In this document: piece after piece, positions 1 to 6,063 of the stretch | How the letters are laid out: each line of letters starts with the position of its first letter | Position numbering within the stretch: the first letter of the stretch is position 1 | DNA from: an uncultured Eubacteriales bacterium | GTDB taxonomy: Bacteria; Bacillota; Clostridia; Oscillospirales; UBA644 | Reading direction: 5' to 3' | NCBI GenBank assembly: GCA_934481505.1 | Contig: CAKSPP010000090.1 | Location: 1-6,063, forward strand | DNA: 6,063 bases | The notes under the pieces: generated by a model | What the model was told of the DNA's origin: nothing | The model's database searches: none | What the model saw: only the letters and a program-made list of their open reading frames with translations | Program-made: the position numbers and the translations under genes

Positions 1-1
1 C

Positions 2-727
2 ATAAACAGCAGCTGTCCGGCACAGACCGTCCGCAATATTATCCATTTTGTCTCGAAAAGTGCAATGGATATCGACGGACTCGGAGAAATGCAGATTGCG
101 AGACTTGCGGAACTCGGAATAATCACCGATGCGTCCGACCTCTATGTTCTGACGGCGGAAAAGCTTTCAAATCTCGACAGATACGGCGAAAAATCGATTT
201 CAAATCTTCTTGAAGCGATTGAAAAATCGAAAAGAAACAACCTTGACAGACTTATAAACGCACTCGGAATAAGAGAAGTCGGAGAAAAAGCCGCAAAAAT
301 CCTTGCTGCGAAATTCGGCAATATTGAAAGACTTTCGGCGGCAACAGCGGAAGAACTTATAGAAACCGAAGATATAGGTCCCGTTACCGCGGAATATATC
401 ACCGAATATTTTTCCGAAAAGAAAAATTCCGAGCTTATAGAAAAGTTAAAACAAGCGGGAGTAAACACCGAATATAAGGAAGAAACGGTCGATTCCGAAT
501 TCGAAGGGCTGACATTCGTCCTTACCGGAACTCTCGAAAAATATACGAGAGACGAAGCAACGGCTCTTATCGAAGCCAAGAAAGGTAAAGTTTCGGGTTC
601 CGTTTCGAAAAAGACTTCTTATGTCGTCGCGGGAGAAAAGAGCGGCAGTAAAGAAGAAAAAGCAAGACAGCTCGGCGTTCCCGTAATTTCGGAAGCCGAC
701 TTCGAAAAAATGCTCGGAAATTCATAA
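2..727 (+). CDS. ligA: NAD-dependent DNA ligase LigA, C-terminal part (5' end outside window)
   Basis: This is the C-terminal ~241 residues of the NAD+-dependent ligase that seals nicks between Okazaki fragments and during repair, joining 3'-OH and 5'-phosphate ends in the cytoplasm. The frame is open from base 2, and family conservation begins well before the first ATG at 65, so that ATG is internal. Visible parts in order are the last cysteine of the Cys4 zinc finger in the conserved SSCPAQ stretch (bases 11-28), the family signature IHFVSKSAMDIDGLG, and a helix-hairpin-helix region with GIREVGEKAAKILA and TEDIGPVTAEYI. A BRCT domain follows (about bases 500-720) with FVLTGTLEKYTRDEA, GKVSGSVSKKTSYVVAGE and LGVPVISEADF. 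Base 1 is a C, which fits the third base of the preceding zinc-finger Cys codon (TGC). Full-length LigA is about 660-670 residues, so the adenylation and OB domains lie upstream. No terminator follows the TAA. Identification is secure. Confidence 0.97.
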   Translation: MNSSCPAQTVRNIIHFVSKSAMDIDGLGEMQIARLAELGIITDASDLYVLTAEKLSNLDRYGEKSISNLLEAIEKSKRNNLDRLINALGIREVGEKAAKILAAKFGNIERLSAATAEELIETEDIGPVTAEYITEYFSEKKNSELIEKLKQAGVNTEYKEETVDSEFEGLTFVLTGTLEKYTRDEATALIEAKKGKVSGSVSKKTSYVVAGEKSGSKEEKARQLGVPVISEADFEKMLGNS

Positions 728-754
728 AATTTTTATAACAATTAGCCTATACTA

Positions 755-784
755 TTGATTTTATACCTCCGGATATGTTAAAAT
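755..784 (+). promoter_or_regulatory. SigA-type extended -10 promoter for cdaA-cdaR
   Basis: A TTGATT -35 element (755-760, four of six matches to TTGACA) is followed after 18 nt by TAAAAT (779-784, five of six matches to TATAAT). A TG dinucleotide sits one base upstream of the -10 (776-777), making an extended -10 TGtTAAAAT. Transcription would start near 790-792, giving a leader of about 30 nt before cdaA. The placement in the only sizeable gap between ligA and cdaA supports a promoter specific to the c-di-AMP genes. The call is from motif reading only. Confidence 0.65.
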
Positions 785-809
785 GATATTGAAAGAATAC
801 CGGAGAAAC

Positions 810-818
810 GGAAGGTGA
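810..818 (+). promoter_or_regulatory. Ribosome binding site of cdaA
   Basis: The purine-rich GGAAGGTGA ends four bases before the ATG at 823. AAGGTG departs from AAGGAG at one base, so this is a good but not perfect Shine-Dalgarno site. It fixes the start of cdaA, where no other in-frame ATG competes nearby. Confidence 0.6.
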
Positions 819-822
819 CGCC

Positions 823-1710
823 ATGAACTTTTGGGATTATTTAATTTCGATAATTACCAATATTCAATTTTCCGATATAGTAGATATTCTTCTGCTTTCG
901 ATATTCATTTACGTTATCCTGAAATTCGTAAGAGAAACAAGAGCCGCACAGTTCTTGAAAGGGATAGTCCTTATCTTTTTTCTCTGGTTTCTCACGTCGT
1001 GGTTCAAACTGTACGCCGTTCACAGCATACTGAACCTGATTTTAAGCAGCGGAATTATCGCGATAATAATTCTTTTCCAGCCGGAAATCAGGTCGATGCT
1101 CGAAAAATTCGGAAGACGCGGCTTTAAGGCGTTTTCAAATCTCGGAGACCTTGTCATAACAAAAGACGGCGATAACAAAAATCTTTCGATGATACATGCA
1201 ATAGCTTCGGCAACCACAAATATGGCGATAACAAAAACGGGAGCCTTAATGGTAATCGAAAGAGATACGAAGCTCGGAGATATCATTAAAACGGGAACGA
1301 TTATCGACGCCGATCCGTCGGCCTCCCTGATACTTAACATTTTCTATCCGAACACTCCTCTTCACGACGGGGCAATGATTTTCAGAGACGGCAGAATTCT
1401 TGCGGCAGGCTGTTTTCTCCCTCTTTCTCAGGCAAATATGGAGGACAATCTCGGAACAAGACACCATGCAGCTCTCGGAGTTTCGGAAATTTCCGACGCG
1501 ATAGTCGTTGTCGTTTCGGAAGAAACCGGAATTATTTCGGTAACGGTTGACGGAAAAATCAAAAGAAGAATCACTCCCGACGCATTGTCGGCTCTCTTAA
1601 AATCTTATCTCGTTTCGGAAACGGAAGAGAAAAAAGATATACTTAAAACGATTTTCAAAGACCGCAATCCCCTTTTGAAAAAGAATAAAAAATCAAAGAA
1701 AAATCAGTAA
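823..1710 (+). CDS. cdaA: Diadenylate cyclase CdaA (c-di-AMP synthase, membrane-bound)
   Basis: CdaA condenses two ATP into cyclic di-AMP, the second messenger controlling potassium and osmolyte uptake and cell-wall homeostasis in Gram-positive bacteria. The 295-residue product has three N-terminal membrane segments (about residues 21-36, 46-62 and 66-85), a short linker ending in the FQPEIRSMLEKFGRRGF stretch typical of the family, and a cytoplasmic DAC catalytic domain (about 115-250). The two diagnostic motifs are intact: DGA at 182-184 within PLHDGAMIF, and RHHAA at 213-217 within GTRHHAALG. The family's SEETG motif is at 232-236. All key residues for metal and ATP binding that I can place are present, so the enzyme is predicted active. 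The last ~15 residues form a lysine-rich tail of unknown role. Length fits the usual 270-290. It lies 12 nt upstream of cdaR, the classic partner, and has its own promoter upstream. Confidence 0.97.
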   Translation: MNFWDYLISIITNIQFSDIVDILLLSIFIYVILKFVRETRAAQFLKGIVLIFFLWFLTSWFKLYAVHSILNLILSSGIIAIIILFQPEIRSMLEKFGRRGFKAFSNLGDLVITKDGDNKNLSMIHAIASATTNMAITKTGALMVIERDTKLGDIIKTGTIIDADPSASLILNIFYPNTPLHDGAMIFRDGRILAAGCFLPLSQANMEDNLGTRHHAALGVSEISDAIVVVVSEETGIISVTVDGKIKRRITPDALSALLKSYLVSETEEKKDILKTIFKDRNPLLKKNKKSKKNQ

Positions 1711-1722
1711 TGGGGATATGAT

Positions 1723-3000
1723 ATGAAAATGAAGCGATTTATCGGACGAGTCGTCCGACTTTACAACAAAATAATTCACAGCAATCTGTTTTTACGGATA
1801 GTTTCGATTCTCCTCGGAATTATCGTTTGGTTTTCGATAATCAACGTGGTAAACCCGCAGAACGAAACGGTAGTCAAAGTTCCGGTGCAGATAGATATGA
1901 CAGGCTCCATTCCCGAACATTACGGGCTTTCGCTCTTAAATCAGGACGAACCGATATACACCACCGTAAAAGTCAAGGGACCGAGAACGAATATCTTTAC
2001 TTTCGATAATTCGGAAATTACAGCAACAGCAAACCTTTCGTCGGTAACCGAAGCGGGAACCTATTCGATAGATATTCAGGTCAGAAGCGACGACAATAAC
2101 CTTGAAATAGTTTCGGTCGAACCTGCTTCCGTCTTTCTCGAATTCGACAAAATAGTGACCCGAAGCTTTGATATTGCTCTTGATATTACGGGAGAAGTCG
2201 CCGACGGATATGTCCTGACCGACAGCCAGGTTTATCCGAAAACGGTAGACATTAAAGGTCCCGAAAATGTCGTGACGAATATTTCACGGGTATATATCCC
2301 CGTAAATATCGAGAACAAAACCGAGGGACAGAAAGCAACGTCGGAAGTTATAATCGAAAATACCGACGGAACATTGGCGGATAAAAGCAAACTCACGCTT
2401 TCTTCCGAAACGGTAAGCTATTCTTACGATATCTATTACACCAAGACTTTGCCGCTTTCAATCGACCTTAAAAACGATATCGGCGGAGACGAATCGAGCT
2501 ATACGAAAGTCGAAATTTCGCCGCAGAATGTAACTGTATACGGAGAAAAATCCGTTCTTGACGCAATGACAGAAGTCAAACTCGACAATGTGATTTCGCT
2601 TGATTCTATAACGGGGAAAAGCCAGGCATATGTCTTCACATTGCCCGAAAATGAGACATTCTCATATTTACCGGGACAGGATCTCACGGCAAATGTCACC
2701 GTAACATTCGACAACAGCGTAAGAACGCAGATATATACCCTTTCGAAATCGCGTATATCCAAATTTGCGTTTGTAAACCTGCCCGACGGTAAAACGGCAA
2801 CAATTAAAACTTCGTCTTTGCAAGTTCCCGTAAGATCGCTGCCGTCGTATCTCACAACGATATCGTCAGCTTCAATAAGCGGAACAATAGACTTCTCGCA
2901 GCAAAACGACAAAGGTCAGTATCTTGTAAATATATCAATCGACACCTCGTCGCCTTACGGAATCACCCAAAGGATATATGTCGACGTAGACTTATCGTAA
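1723..3000 (+). CDS. cdaR: CdaA regulator CdaR (YbbR-domain protein)
   Basis: CdaR is a single-pass membrane protein whose YbbR repeats lie outside the membrane and which binds CdaA and modulates c-di-AMP synthesis. The 425-residue product begins with a basic N-terminus, then one membrane segment (about residues 22-41) in the family-typical context NLFLRIVSILLGIIVWF, followed by VNPQNETVVKVPVQI. Four YbbR-like beta-rich repeats can be traced at about 48-142, 146-237, 240-330 and 334-425. They are marked by recurring strands ending in VKVKGP (82-87), VDIKGP (175-180) and VTVYGE (270-275). The fourth repeat is divergent and lacks the GP signature. The start ATG at 1723 follows GGGG (1712-1715) by seven bases; an ATG six bases further on is a less likely alternative. 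Only 12 nt separate it from cdaA, so the two are co-transcribed. In many Firmicutes glmM follows, but here the unit ends in a terminator. Confidence 0.93.
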   Translation: MKMKRFIGRVVRLYNKIIHSNLFLRIVSILLGIIVWFSIINVVNPQNETVVKVPVQIDMTGSIPEHYGLSLLNQDEPIYTTVKVKGPRTNIFTFDNSEITATANLSSVTEAGTYSIDIQVRSDDNNLEIVSVEPASVFLEFDKIVTRSFDIALDITGEVADGYVLTDSQVYPKTVDIKGPENVVTNISRVYIPVNIENKTEGQKATSEVIIENTDGTLADKSKLTLSSETVSYSYDIYYTKTLPLSIDLKNDIGGDESSYTKVEISPQNVTVYGEKSVLDAMTEVKLDNVISLDSITGKSQAYVFTLPENETFSYLPGQDLTANVTVTFDNSVRTQIYTLSKSRISKFAFVNLPDGKTATIKTSSLQVPVRSLPSYLTTISSASISGTIDFSQQNDKGQYLVNISIDTSSPYGITQRIYVDVDLS

Positions 3001-3004
3001 ATTT

Positions 3005-3031
3005 AAGGAGGCGGTTTTCCGCCTCCTTTTT
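3005..3031 (+). terminator. Intrinsic terminator after cdaR
   Basis: A perfect 10-bp stem, AAGGAGGCGG (3005-3014) paired with CCGCCTCCTT (3019-3028), closes a TTTT loop, and the T-run extends from 3027 to 3031. The stem is GC-rich and directional: there is no comparable T-tract on the opposite strand. It begins four bases after the cdaR stop codon. It is oddly close to the next start codon at 3040, which leaves no space for a separate promoter between terminator and gene. It may therefore act as a partial terminator or attenuator, or as an RNA-stabilising hairpin. Confidence 0.9.
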
Positions 3032-3039
3032 GAGAAAAT

Positions 3040-4554
3040 ATGAAACTTTTACATAACATAAGAAAACCGATAGAAATATCGGAAAACGAAATATTTTCGG
3101 AAGTAATAAAAAAGTACGGTCTTTCAGCTACCGAAGAAATATCCGTATATAAAGAATCGGTCGATTGCCGACACGGAAAAATCTCAAAAGTATATACGCT
3201 TGCAATAGAAACAGACAGAGAACACCCCGATTTTGCGGATATTCCGGAATACAAGTTCGAAGCTGAAATAAAAAATAAAAACCTTAAAGTCGTAATTGTC
3301 GGAATGGGACCGTCAGGGCTTTTCTGTGCAAAAACTCTTTCCGATTTCGGGGTAATGCCCATAATTATCGACAGAGGTTCCCCGGTCGAAGAAAGAATAA
3401 AAGATGTAGAAAACCTGTGGAGCAAAGGGATTCTGAAACCGGAAAGCAACGTTCAGTTCGGAGAAGGCGGAGCGGGCACTTTTTCGGACGGAAAACTCAC
3501 CTGCCGCAAAAATGATCCGAGAAGCAGAAAAATCCTTTCGGATTTCGTTTCTTACGGTGCTCCCGAAAATATCGAAAAAGAAGCTCTTCCCCATATCGGA
3601 ACCGACTTTCTGCGAAAAACCGTTATAAATATGAGAAACGACCTTATTAAAAAGGGCGTAAAGTTTATTTATAACGCTTGCTTTACCGATATTGAAACCG
3701 ACGCAAACGGAAAAGTCACCGCAATTAAAACCTCAAAAGGGACAGTCCCTTGCGATGTCCTCGTTCTTGCTCTCGGCAACGGCTCCTTTGACACATTCTC
3801 AATGCTTATGAATAGAAATGTTGCCTTTGAGACAAAACCAATGTCTTTCGGTGTAAGACAGGAGCATTTTCAGACAGATATCAACAGAGCGATATACGGC
3901 AATGCTGCCGGAAATCCGCTTCTGCCGCAGGCGTCATATTCGTTTTATACTCACCTTGACAAAGAAACCTGCGTTTATTCTTTCTGTATGTGTCCGGGCG
4001 GAAAGGTCGTAAACTCTTCGTCGATACCCGACAGACTTACGACCAACGGAATGAGCGATTTTTCAAGAGACGGCAAAAACGCAAACGCGGCTCTTCTCGT
4101 TTCATTCACGCCGCAAACAGTCGCCTCGGCTCTCGAATTCCAGAAAGCCATTGAAGAAAAAGCGTTTTCGGCTGCCGGAGGAGCTTTCCCCGTCTCCGCA
4201 AAACTTTCAAAAAAGAGTTCGGACACGACTGTCGTTCCGACTATTCTTCCGACTTACGAATTTGCGGATTTCACAAAAATCTTTCCGCCGTATTTTATTT
4301 CATCCCTTGAAAAAGGCTCCGATATCTTCCATAAAAAGATATTCGGCTCTACCCCTTTTGAAAGACCGATATTCACAGCCCCCGAAACAAGAACTTCGTC
4401 TCCCCTACGCTTAAAACGGGATAAAGAAACGCTCAAATCTCTTTCCCATGAAAATATTTACCCCTGCGGCGAGGGTGCGGGATATGCGGGCGGAATAATG
4501 TCGTCGGCAATCGACGGAATTAAAATTGCGGAAAAAATTCTGACTTCATATTGA
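3040..4554 (+). CDS. FAD/NAD(P)-binding oxidoreductase, COG2509-like family
   Basis: The 504-residue product belongs to a widespread family of predicted FAD-dependent dehydrogenases of unknown physiological substrate. A small N-terminal domain (about 1-80, with ESVDCRHGKISKVYTL) precedes the Rossmann dinucleotide-binding fold. Its GxGxxG is in VVIVGMGPSG (84-93), and the acidic residue ending the second strand is D111 in IIIDRGS. Family signatures follow: NVQFGEGGAGTFSDGKLT (137-154), TNGMSDFSRDGKNANAALLV (335-354), ETRTSSPLRL (449-458) and the C-terminal FAD-contacting block YPCGEGAGYAGGIMSSAIDG (474-493). Length is close to the usual 500-540. No membrane segment or signal peptide is seen, so it should be cytoplasmic. 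The start at 3040 is chosen because family similarity starts at once; the next in-frame ATG (3304) lies inside the Rossmann motif. Its ribosome site is weak (GAGAAAA). It follows the cdaR terminator directly and overlaps the control region of the downstream lipoprotein gene. The family is solid; the reaction is unknown. Confidence 0.88.
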   Translation: MKLLHNIRKPIEISENEIFSEVIKKYGLSATEEISVYKESVDCRHGKISKVYTLAIETDREHPDFADIPEYKFEAEIKNKNLKVVIVGMGPSGLFCAKTLSDFGVMPIIIDRGSPVEERIKDVENLWSKGILKPESNVQFGEGGAGTFSDGKLTCRKNDPRSRKILSDFVSYGAPENIEKEALPHIGTDFLRKTVINMRNDLIKKGVKFIYNACFTDIETDANGKVTAIKTSKGTVPCDVLVLALGNGSFDTFSMLMNRNVAFETKPMSFGVRQEHFQTDINRAIYGNAAGNPLLPQASYSFYTHLDKETCVYSFCMCPGGKVVNSSSIPDRLTTNGMSDFSRDGKNANAALLVSFTPQTVASALEFQKAIEEKAFSAAGGAFPVSAKLSKKSSDTTVVPTILPTYEFADFTKIFPPYFISSLEKGSDIFHKKIFGSTPFERPIFTAPETRTSSPLRLKRDKETLKSLSHENIYPCGEGAGYAGGIMSSAIDGIKIAEKILTSY

Positions 4555-4558
4555 GGAA
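4552..4558 (+). promoter_or_regulatory. Ribosome binding site overlapping upstream stop codon
   Basis: The sequence TGAGGAA contains the oxidoreductase stop codon TGA (4552-4554) fused to an AGGA Shine-Dalgarno core, five bases before the ATG at 4563. This layout supports translational coupling of the two genes. It also argues for ATG 4563 over the in-frame TTG at 4551 as the lipoprotein start, because only the ATG leaves the site upstream and gives a clean signal peptide. Confidence 0.65.
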
Positions 4559-4562
4559 TATT

Positions 4563-5906
4563 ATGAAAAAAACAATATTCGTTCTCTTGCTTACTATTCT
4601 GCTGCTTTCGGGCTGCGGAAAAACAGAGACAAAACCCGAAGACAAAACCGACCTTCTCGGCTCGGAGATAAATATTGTCTGCGACGAAAACAACTGCAAC
4701 GGTTTTCTATGGTTTTCTTCCGACAGCAAGGAAGCCGAAGAAATGCGGCAGAGAAAAGAAAAAATCGAAAACGACTTGAACTGCAAAATCAATATTGTAA
4801 ATGTTGAGACGGGCATTGAATCGTATATCAGCTCAAAAACCGCATCAAACGCCACGGGAGACGCTGACATCACCGTTTCCCTGTCCTATTATGTAAGGCG
4901 TTGGGGAAAGGCGGGATATCTTACCGATATTGCCGAAATTTCCGACGAAATCGGTTTCCCCGACACTTTCCGCTGGGGAGACGAAAACGACCTTGAAACA
5001 ACGGCTGTTGACGGAACAATCTACGGCATTATTCCGAAATCGTTTCCCGACAATCTTAAATCGTTCTTCTATTTTATCGTTACAAACGATACCCTCGTAA
5101 CAAAGGCGACGGGCGTTTCTACCGATATTTACAGAGAAAACGGACTTTCCCGCGATGATCTTGAATTCCTTGTAAAAAACAGTTATCAGCCCGATTCGGG
5201 AATTTACGGACTCGACACGGGGCTTGAATCATTTTTAACCACCTGCATATATTCGGGCGGAGGTGCGGTTTATAACGAAGAAACGGGGAAAACAGGACTT
5301 CGCGACGCAGGCACCTTGGAGGCTCTTACCTGGGGCACCGATTTCTTAAACAAAAACAGTGATTCTATATATCTGCATGACGATTTCCGCGATATGTTCC
5401 TTTCCGGGAAAGCCGCAGTCGCGACCGCCGATACCGCAGCGATTACCGACGATATTGCAGACAATACCGAAATAGGAAAATTCTCTGTTTTCGCGTTTCC
5501 TAAAGGGTCTTACGCCAAGGACAACACCGCCGCAGGATATATCCATTCATATAAACATGCGATTGCCGTTCCGAAAATCACCTCCGATGTTGAAGTGACA
5601 GCCGCCGTCATAAACGAATTTTTTGCACCGCTTTCATATCTTTCAAACGAAGACGATTTGAAAAAATATTATAAAAACGAGGTATTCTGGGCTGACGAAG
5701 ATGTAGATACAGTCTTTTCGGAATCGGCAAAAGGCAGATATAATTACTGGCAGGAGGGCTTCCACACCATAATGACAAATATTGCCGAAGCGTCGGTTTC
5801 TCGTTCGCCGACGGCTGCTCTTTCAAGTGCGGTAACGGTTGCGGATAATGCCGTTGAAACAACCGTAAAGCCCAACAGAGAGGGATTGAAGCTTTATTTC
5901 GAATAG
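4563..5906 (+). CDS. Lipoprotein, ABC-type extracellular solute-binding protein
   Basis: The 447-residue product starts with a type II signal peptide: two lysines, a hydrophobic core (residues 5-15) and the lipobox LSGC, with the lipidated cysteine at 18. The mature protein should be tethered to the outer face of the membrane. Features of family 1-type solute-binding proteins, which deliver substrates such as sugars to ABC permeases, include TIYGIIPKS (152-160) near the hinge, FLSGKAAVATAD (279-290), FAFPKG (310-315) and AVPKIT (335-340). Spacing and length fit the family. Mature cysteines at 40, 45, 74 and 228 beyond the lipidated one are more than usual. The ligand cannot be told from the sequence. 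No permease or ATPase gene lies in the window, so it may be an orphan binding protein or may work with a transporter elsewhere. Eight nt separate it from the oxidoreductase stop, implying co-transcription. No hairpin terminator is seen after the TAG. Confidence 0.8.
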   Translation: MKKTIFVLLLTILLLSGCGKTETKPEDKTDLLGSEINIVCDENNCNGFLWFSSDSKEAEEMRQRKEKIENDLNCKINIVNVETGIESYISSKTASNATGDADITVSLSYYVRRWGKAGYLTDIAEISDEIGFPDTFRWGDENDLETTAVDGTIYGIIPKSFPDNLKSFFYFIVTNDTLVTKATGVSTDIYRENGLSRDDLEFLVKNSYQPDSGIYGLDTGLESFLTTCIYSGGGAVYNEETGKTGLRDAGTLEALTWGTDFLNKNSDSIYLHDDFRDMFLSGKAAVATADTAAITDDIADNTEIGKFSVFAFPKGSYAKDNTAAGYIHSYKHAIAVPKITSDVEVTAAVINEFFAPLSYLSNEDDLKKYYKNEVFWADEDVDTVFSESAKGRYNYWQEGFHTIMTNIAEASVSRSPTAALSSAVTVADNAVETTVKPNREGLKLYFE

Positions 5907-5931
5907 TTCATAAAAAGGACACAGAAAAATA

Positions 5932-5960
5932 TTGACAATCAGCTTTTTTTGTTGTAAAAT
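5932..5960 (+). promoter_or_regulatory. Strong SigA-type promoter for the right-edge gene
   Basis: A perfect TTGACA -35 (5932-5937) is followed by a 17-nt spacer and TAAAAT (5955-5960), five of six to consensus. The spacing is ideal. The spacer contains a run of seven T, which could affect DNA bending. Transcription would begin around 5967, only ~17 nt before the start codon at 5984. The -10 hexamer is identical to that of the cdaA promoter. This is the best promoter in the window. Confidence 0.82.
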
Positions 5961-5970
5961 GAATAAAAAC

Positions 5971-5976
5971 AAGGAG
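5971..5976 (+). promoter_or_regulatory. Ribosome binding site of the right-edge gene
   Basis: A full AAGGAG Shine-Dalgarno core lies seven bases upstream of the ATG at 5984, which is optimal spacing. Together with the near-consensus promoter it defines the start of the truncated frame at the right edge with good confidence. Confidence 0.8.
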
Positions 5977-5983
5977 AATTAAG

Positions 5984-6063
5984 ATGGAAAAACAGTCAGT
6001 AAACGCCAATATGTTTTTTTACTTTTATTACCAGGGCTTTTTCTTTAGTGCTGGTCGTTTCTG
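5984..6063 (+). CDS. Unidentified protein, N-terminal fragment cut by window end
   Basis: I do not recognise this gene. Only 26 complete codons are in the window, beginning MEKQSVNANM and continuing with a stretch in which most residues are Phe or Tyr (MFFYFYYQGFFF). The start is well supported by the AAGGAG site and strong promoter upstream. The aromatic-rich segment is unusual. A run of seven T at 6014-6020 lies directly before it; reading from the same ATG with one T fewer would give MFFTFITRAFSLVLVVS, an ordinary hydrophobic signal or membrane segment. The fragment could therefore be the start of a secreted or membrane protein with a frameshift, natural or from sequencing, or a genuine odd N-terminus. 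Function is unknown. Confidence 0.5.
   Translation, partial: MEKQSVNANMFFYFYYQGFFFSAGRF

Noticed and set aside
65..67. ATG as the start of a short ligase gene
   Set aside because: The frame is open to the left edge and the upstream residues match the conserved LigA zinc-finger and following signature, so it is an internal methionine.
142..579. Long antisense reading frames on the - strand across the window, for example 142-579, 1020-1340, 2499-2912 and 3003-3449
   Set aside because: They run opposite to well-identified genes, have low-complexity Ser/Phe/Arg-rich translations caused by codon bias, and lack ribosome sites and family motifs.
767..805. Inverted repeat CTCCGG / CCGGAG flanking the cdaA -10 region
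   Set aside because: It has only six base pairs with a 27-nt loop and no T-tract, so it is too weak to call as terminator, operator or riboswitch.
1483..1496. 14-bp perfect palindrome TCGGAAATTTCCGA inside cdaA
   Set aside because: It encodes SEISD using the organism's preferred TCG, GAA and TCC codons; similar short palindromes such as CGAAATTTCG at 2511-2520 recur, so it is explained by codon bias.
1718..1726. Tiny ATG-ATA-TGA frame just upstream of and overlapping the cdaR start
   Set aside because: It encodes two residues only and arises from the ATGATATG context; there is no support for it as a regulatory leader.
2651..2665. Hairpin ATGAGA-CAT-TCTCAT in cdaR
   Set aside because: It is a short, AT-rich stem with no T-tract, within coding sequence and with no sign of regulatory context.
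3737..3751. AAGGGAC-A-GTCCCTT palindrome resembling REP or MITE ends in Firmicutes
   Set aside because: It is inside the oxidoreductase with no break in family similarity, no flanking duplication and no second copy in the window.
4551..4562. TTG start that would lengthen the lipoprotein by four residues
   Set aside because: It overlaps the upstream stop codon and lies within the AGGA ribosome site; the ATG at 4563 gives correct spacing and a standard lipoprotein signal peptide.
5907..5955. Terminator after the lipoprotein from AAAAAG and CTTTTTT runs
   Set aside because: The pairing is A/T only with a long loop and overlaps the promoter spacer; no GC-rich stem is present.

Overview
The window comes from a low-to-moderate GC (roughly 40 % by eye) Gram-positive bacterium, most likely a member of the Clostridia (Oscillospiraceae/Lachnospiraceae-like gut lineages). 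The reasons are the adjacent cdaA and cdaR (ybbR) genes, the AGA- and GAA-rich codon use, the lipobox substrate-binding protein, purine-rich Shine-Dalgarno sites and SigA-type promoters. The species assignment is inference. All genes lie on the + strand and the window is almost fully coding.

Left part (1-727): the 3' third of ligA, the NAD-dependent DNA ligase, running in from outside the window with the end of its zinc finger, the helix-hairpin-helix region and the BRCT domain. A 95-nt gap follows with no visible terminator but a convincing extended -10 promoter (755-784). It drives cdaA (823-1710), a membrane-anchored diadenylate cyclase that makes c-di-AMP, and cdaR/ybbR (1723-3000), its membrane-anchored extracytoplasmic regulator with four YbbR-like repeats. 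The two are 12 nt apart and form a clear functional unit. A perfect intrinsic terminator (3005-3031) closes the unit.

Middle part: only 8 nt after the terminator's T-tract begins a complete FAD/NAD(P)-binding oxidoreductase (3040-4554) of a widespread family (COG2509-like) without an agreed physiological substrate. Its stop codon overlaps the ribosome binding site of a lipoprotein (4563-5906) that looks like an ABC-type extracellular solute-binding protein. These two are probably co-transcribed and translationally coupled. No permease or ATPase gene is visible.

Right edge: a near-consensus SigA promoter (TTGACA, 17 nt, TAAAAT) and a strong AAGGAG site precede a short, truncated reading frame starting at 5984. 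Its predicted N-terminus has an odd aromatic-rich composition that would become an ordinary hydrophobic segment if one T were removed from a run of seven.

No RNA genes, mobile elements, CRISPR arrays or long repeats were seen. The content is mostly conserved housekeeping and signalling. The points most worth a second look are the terminator packed against the oxidoreductase start, the possible frameshift at the right edge, and the functional linkage of the oxidoreductase and lipoprotein with the c-di-AMP genes. I see no clear evidence of a novel system.
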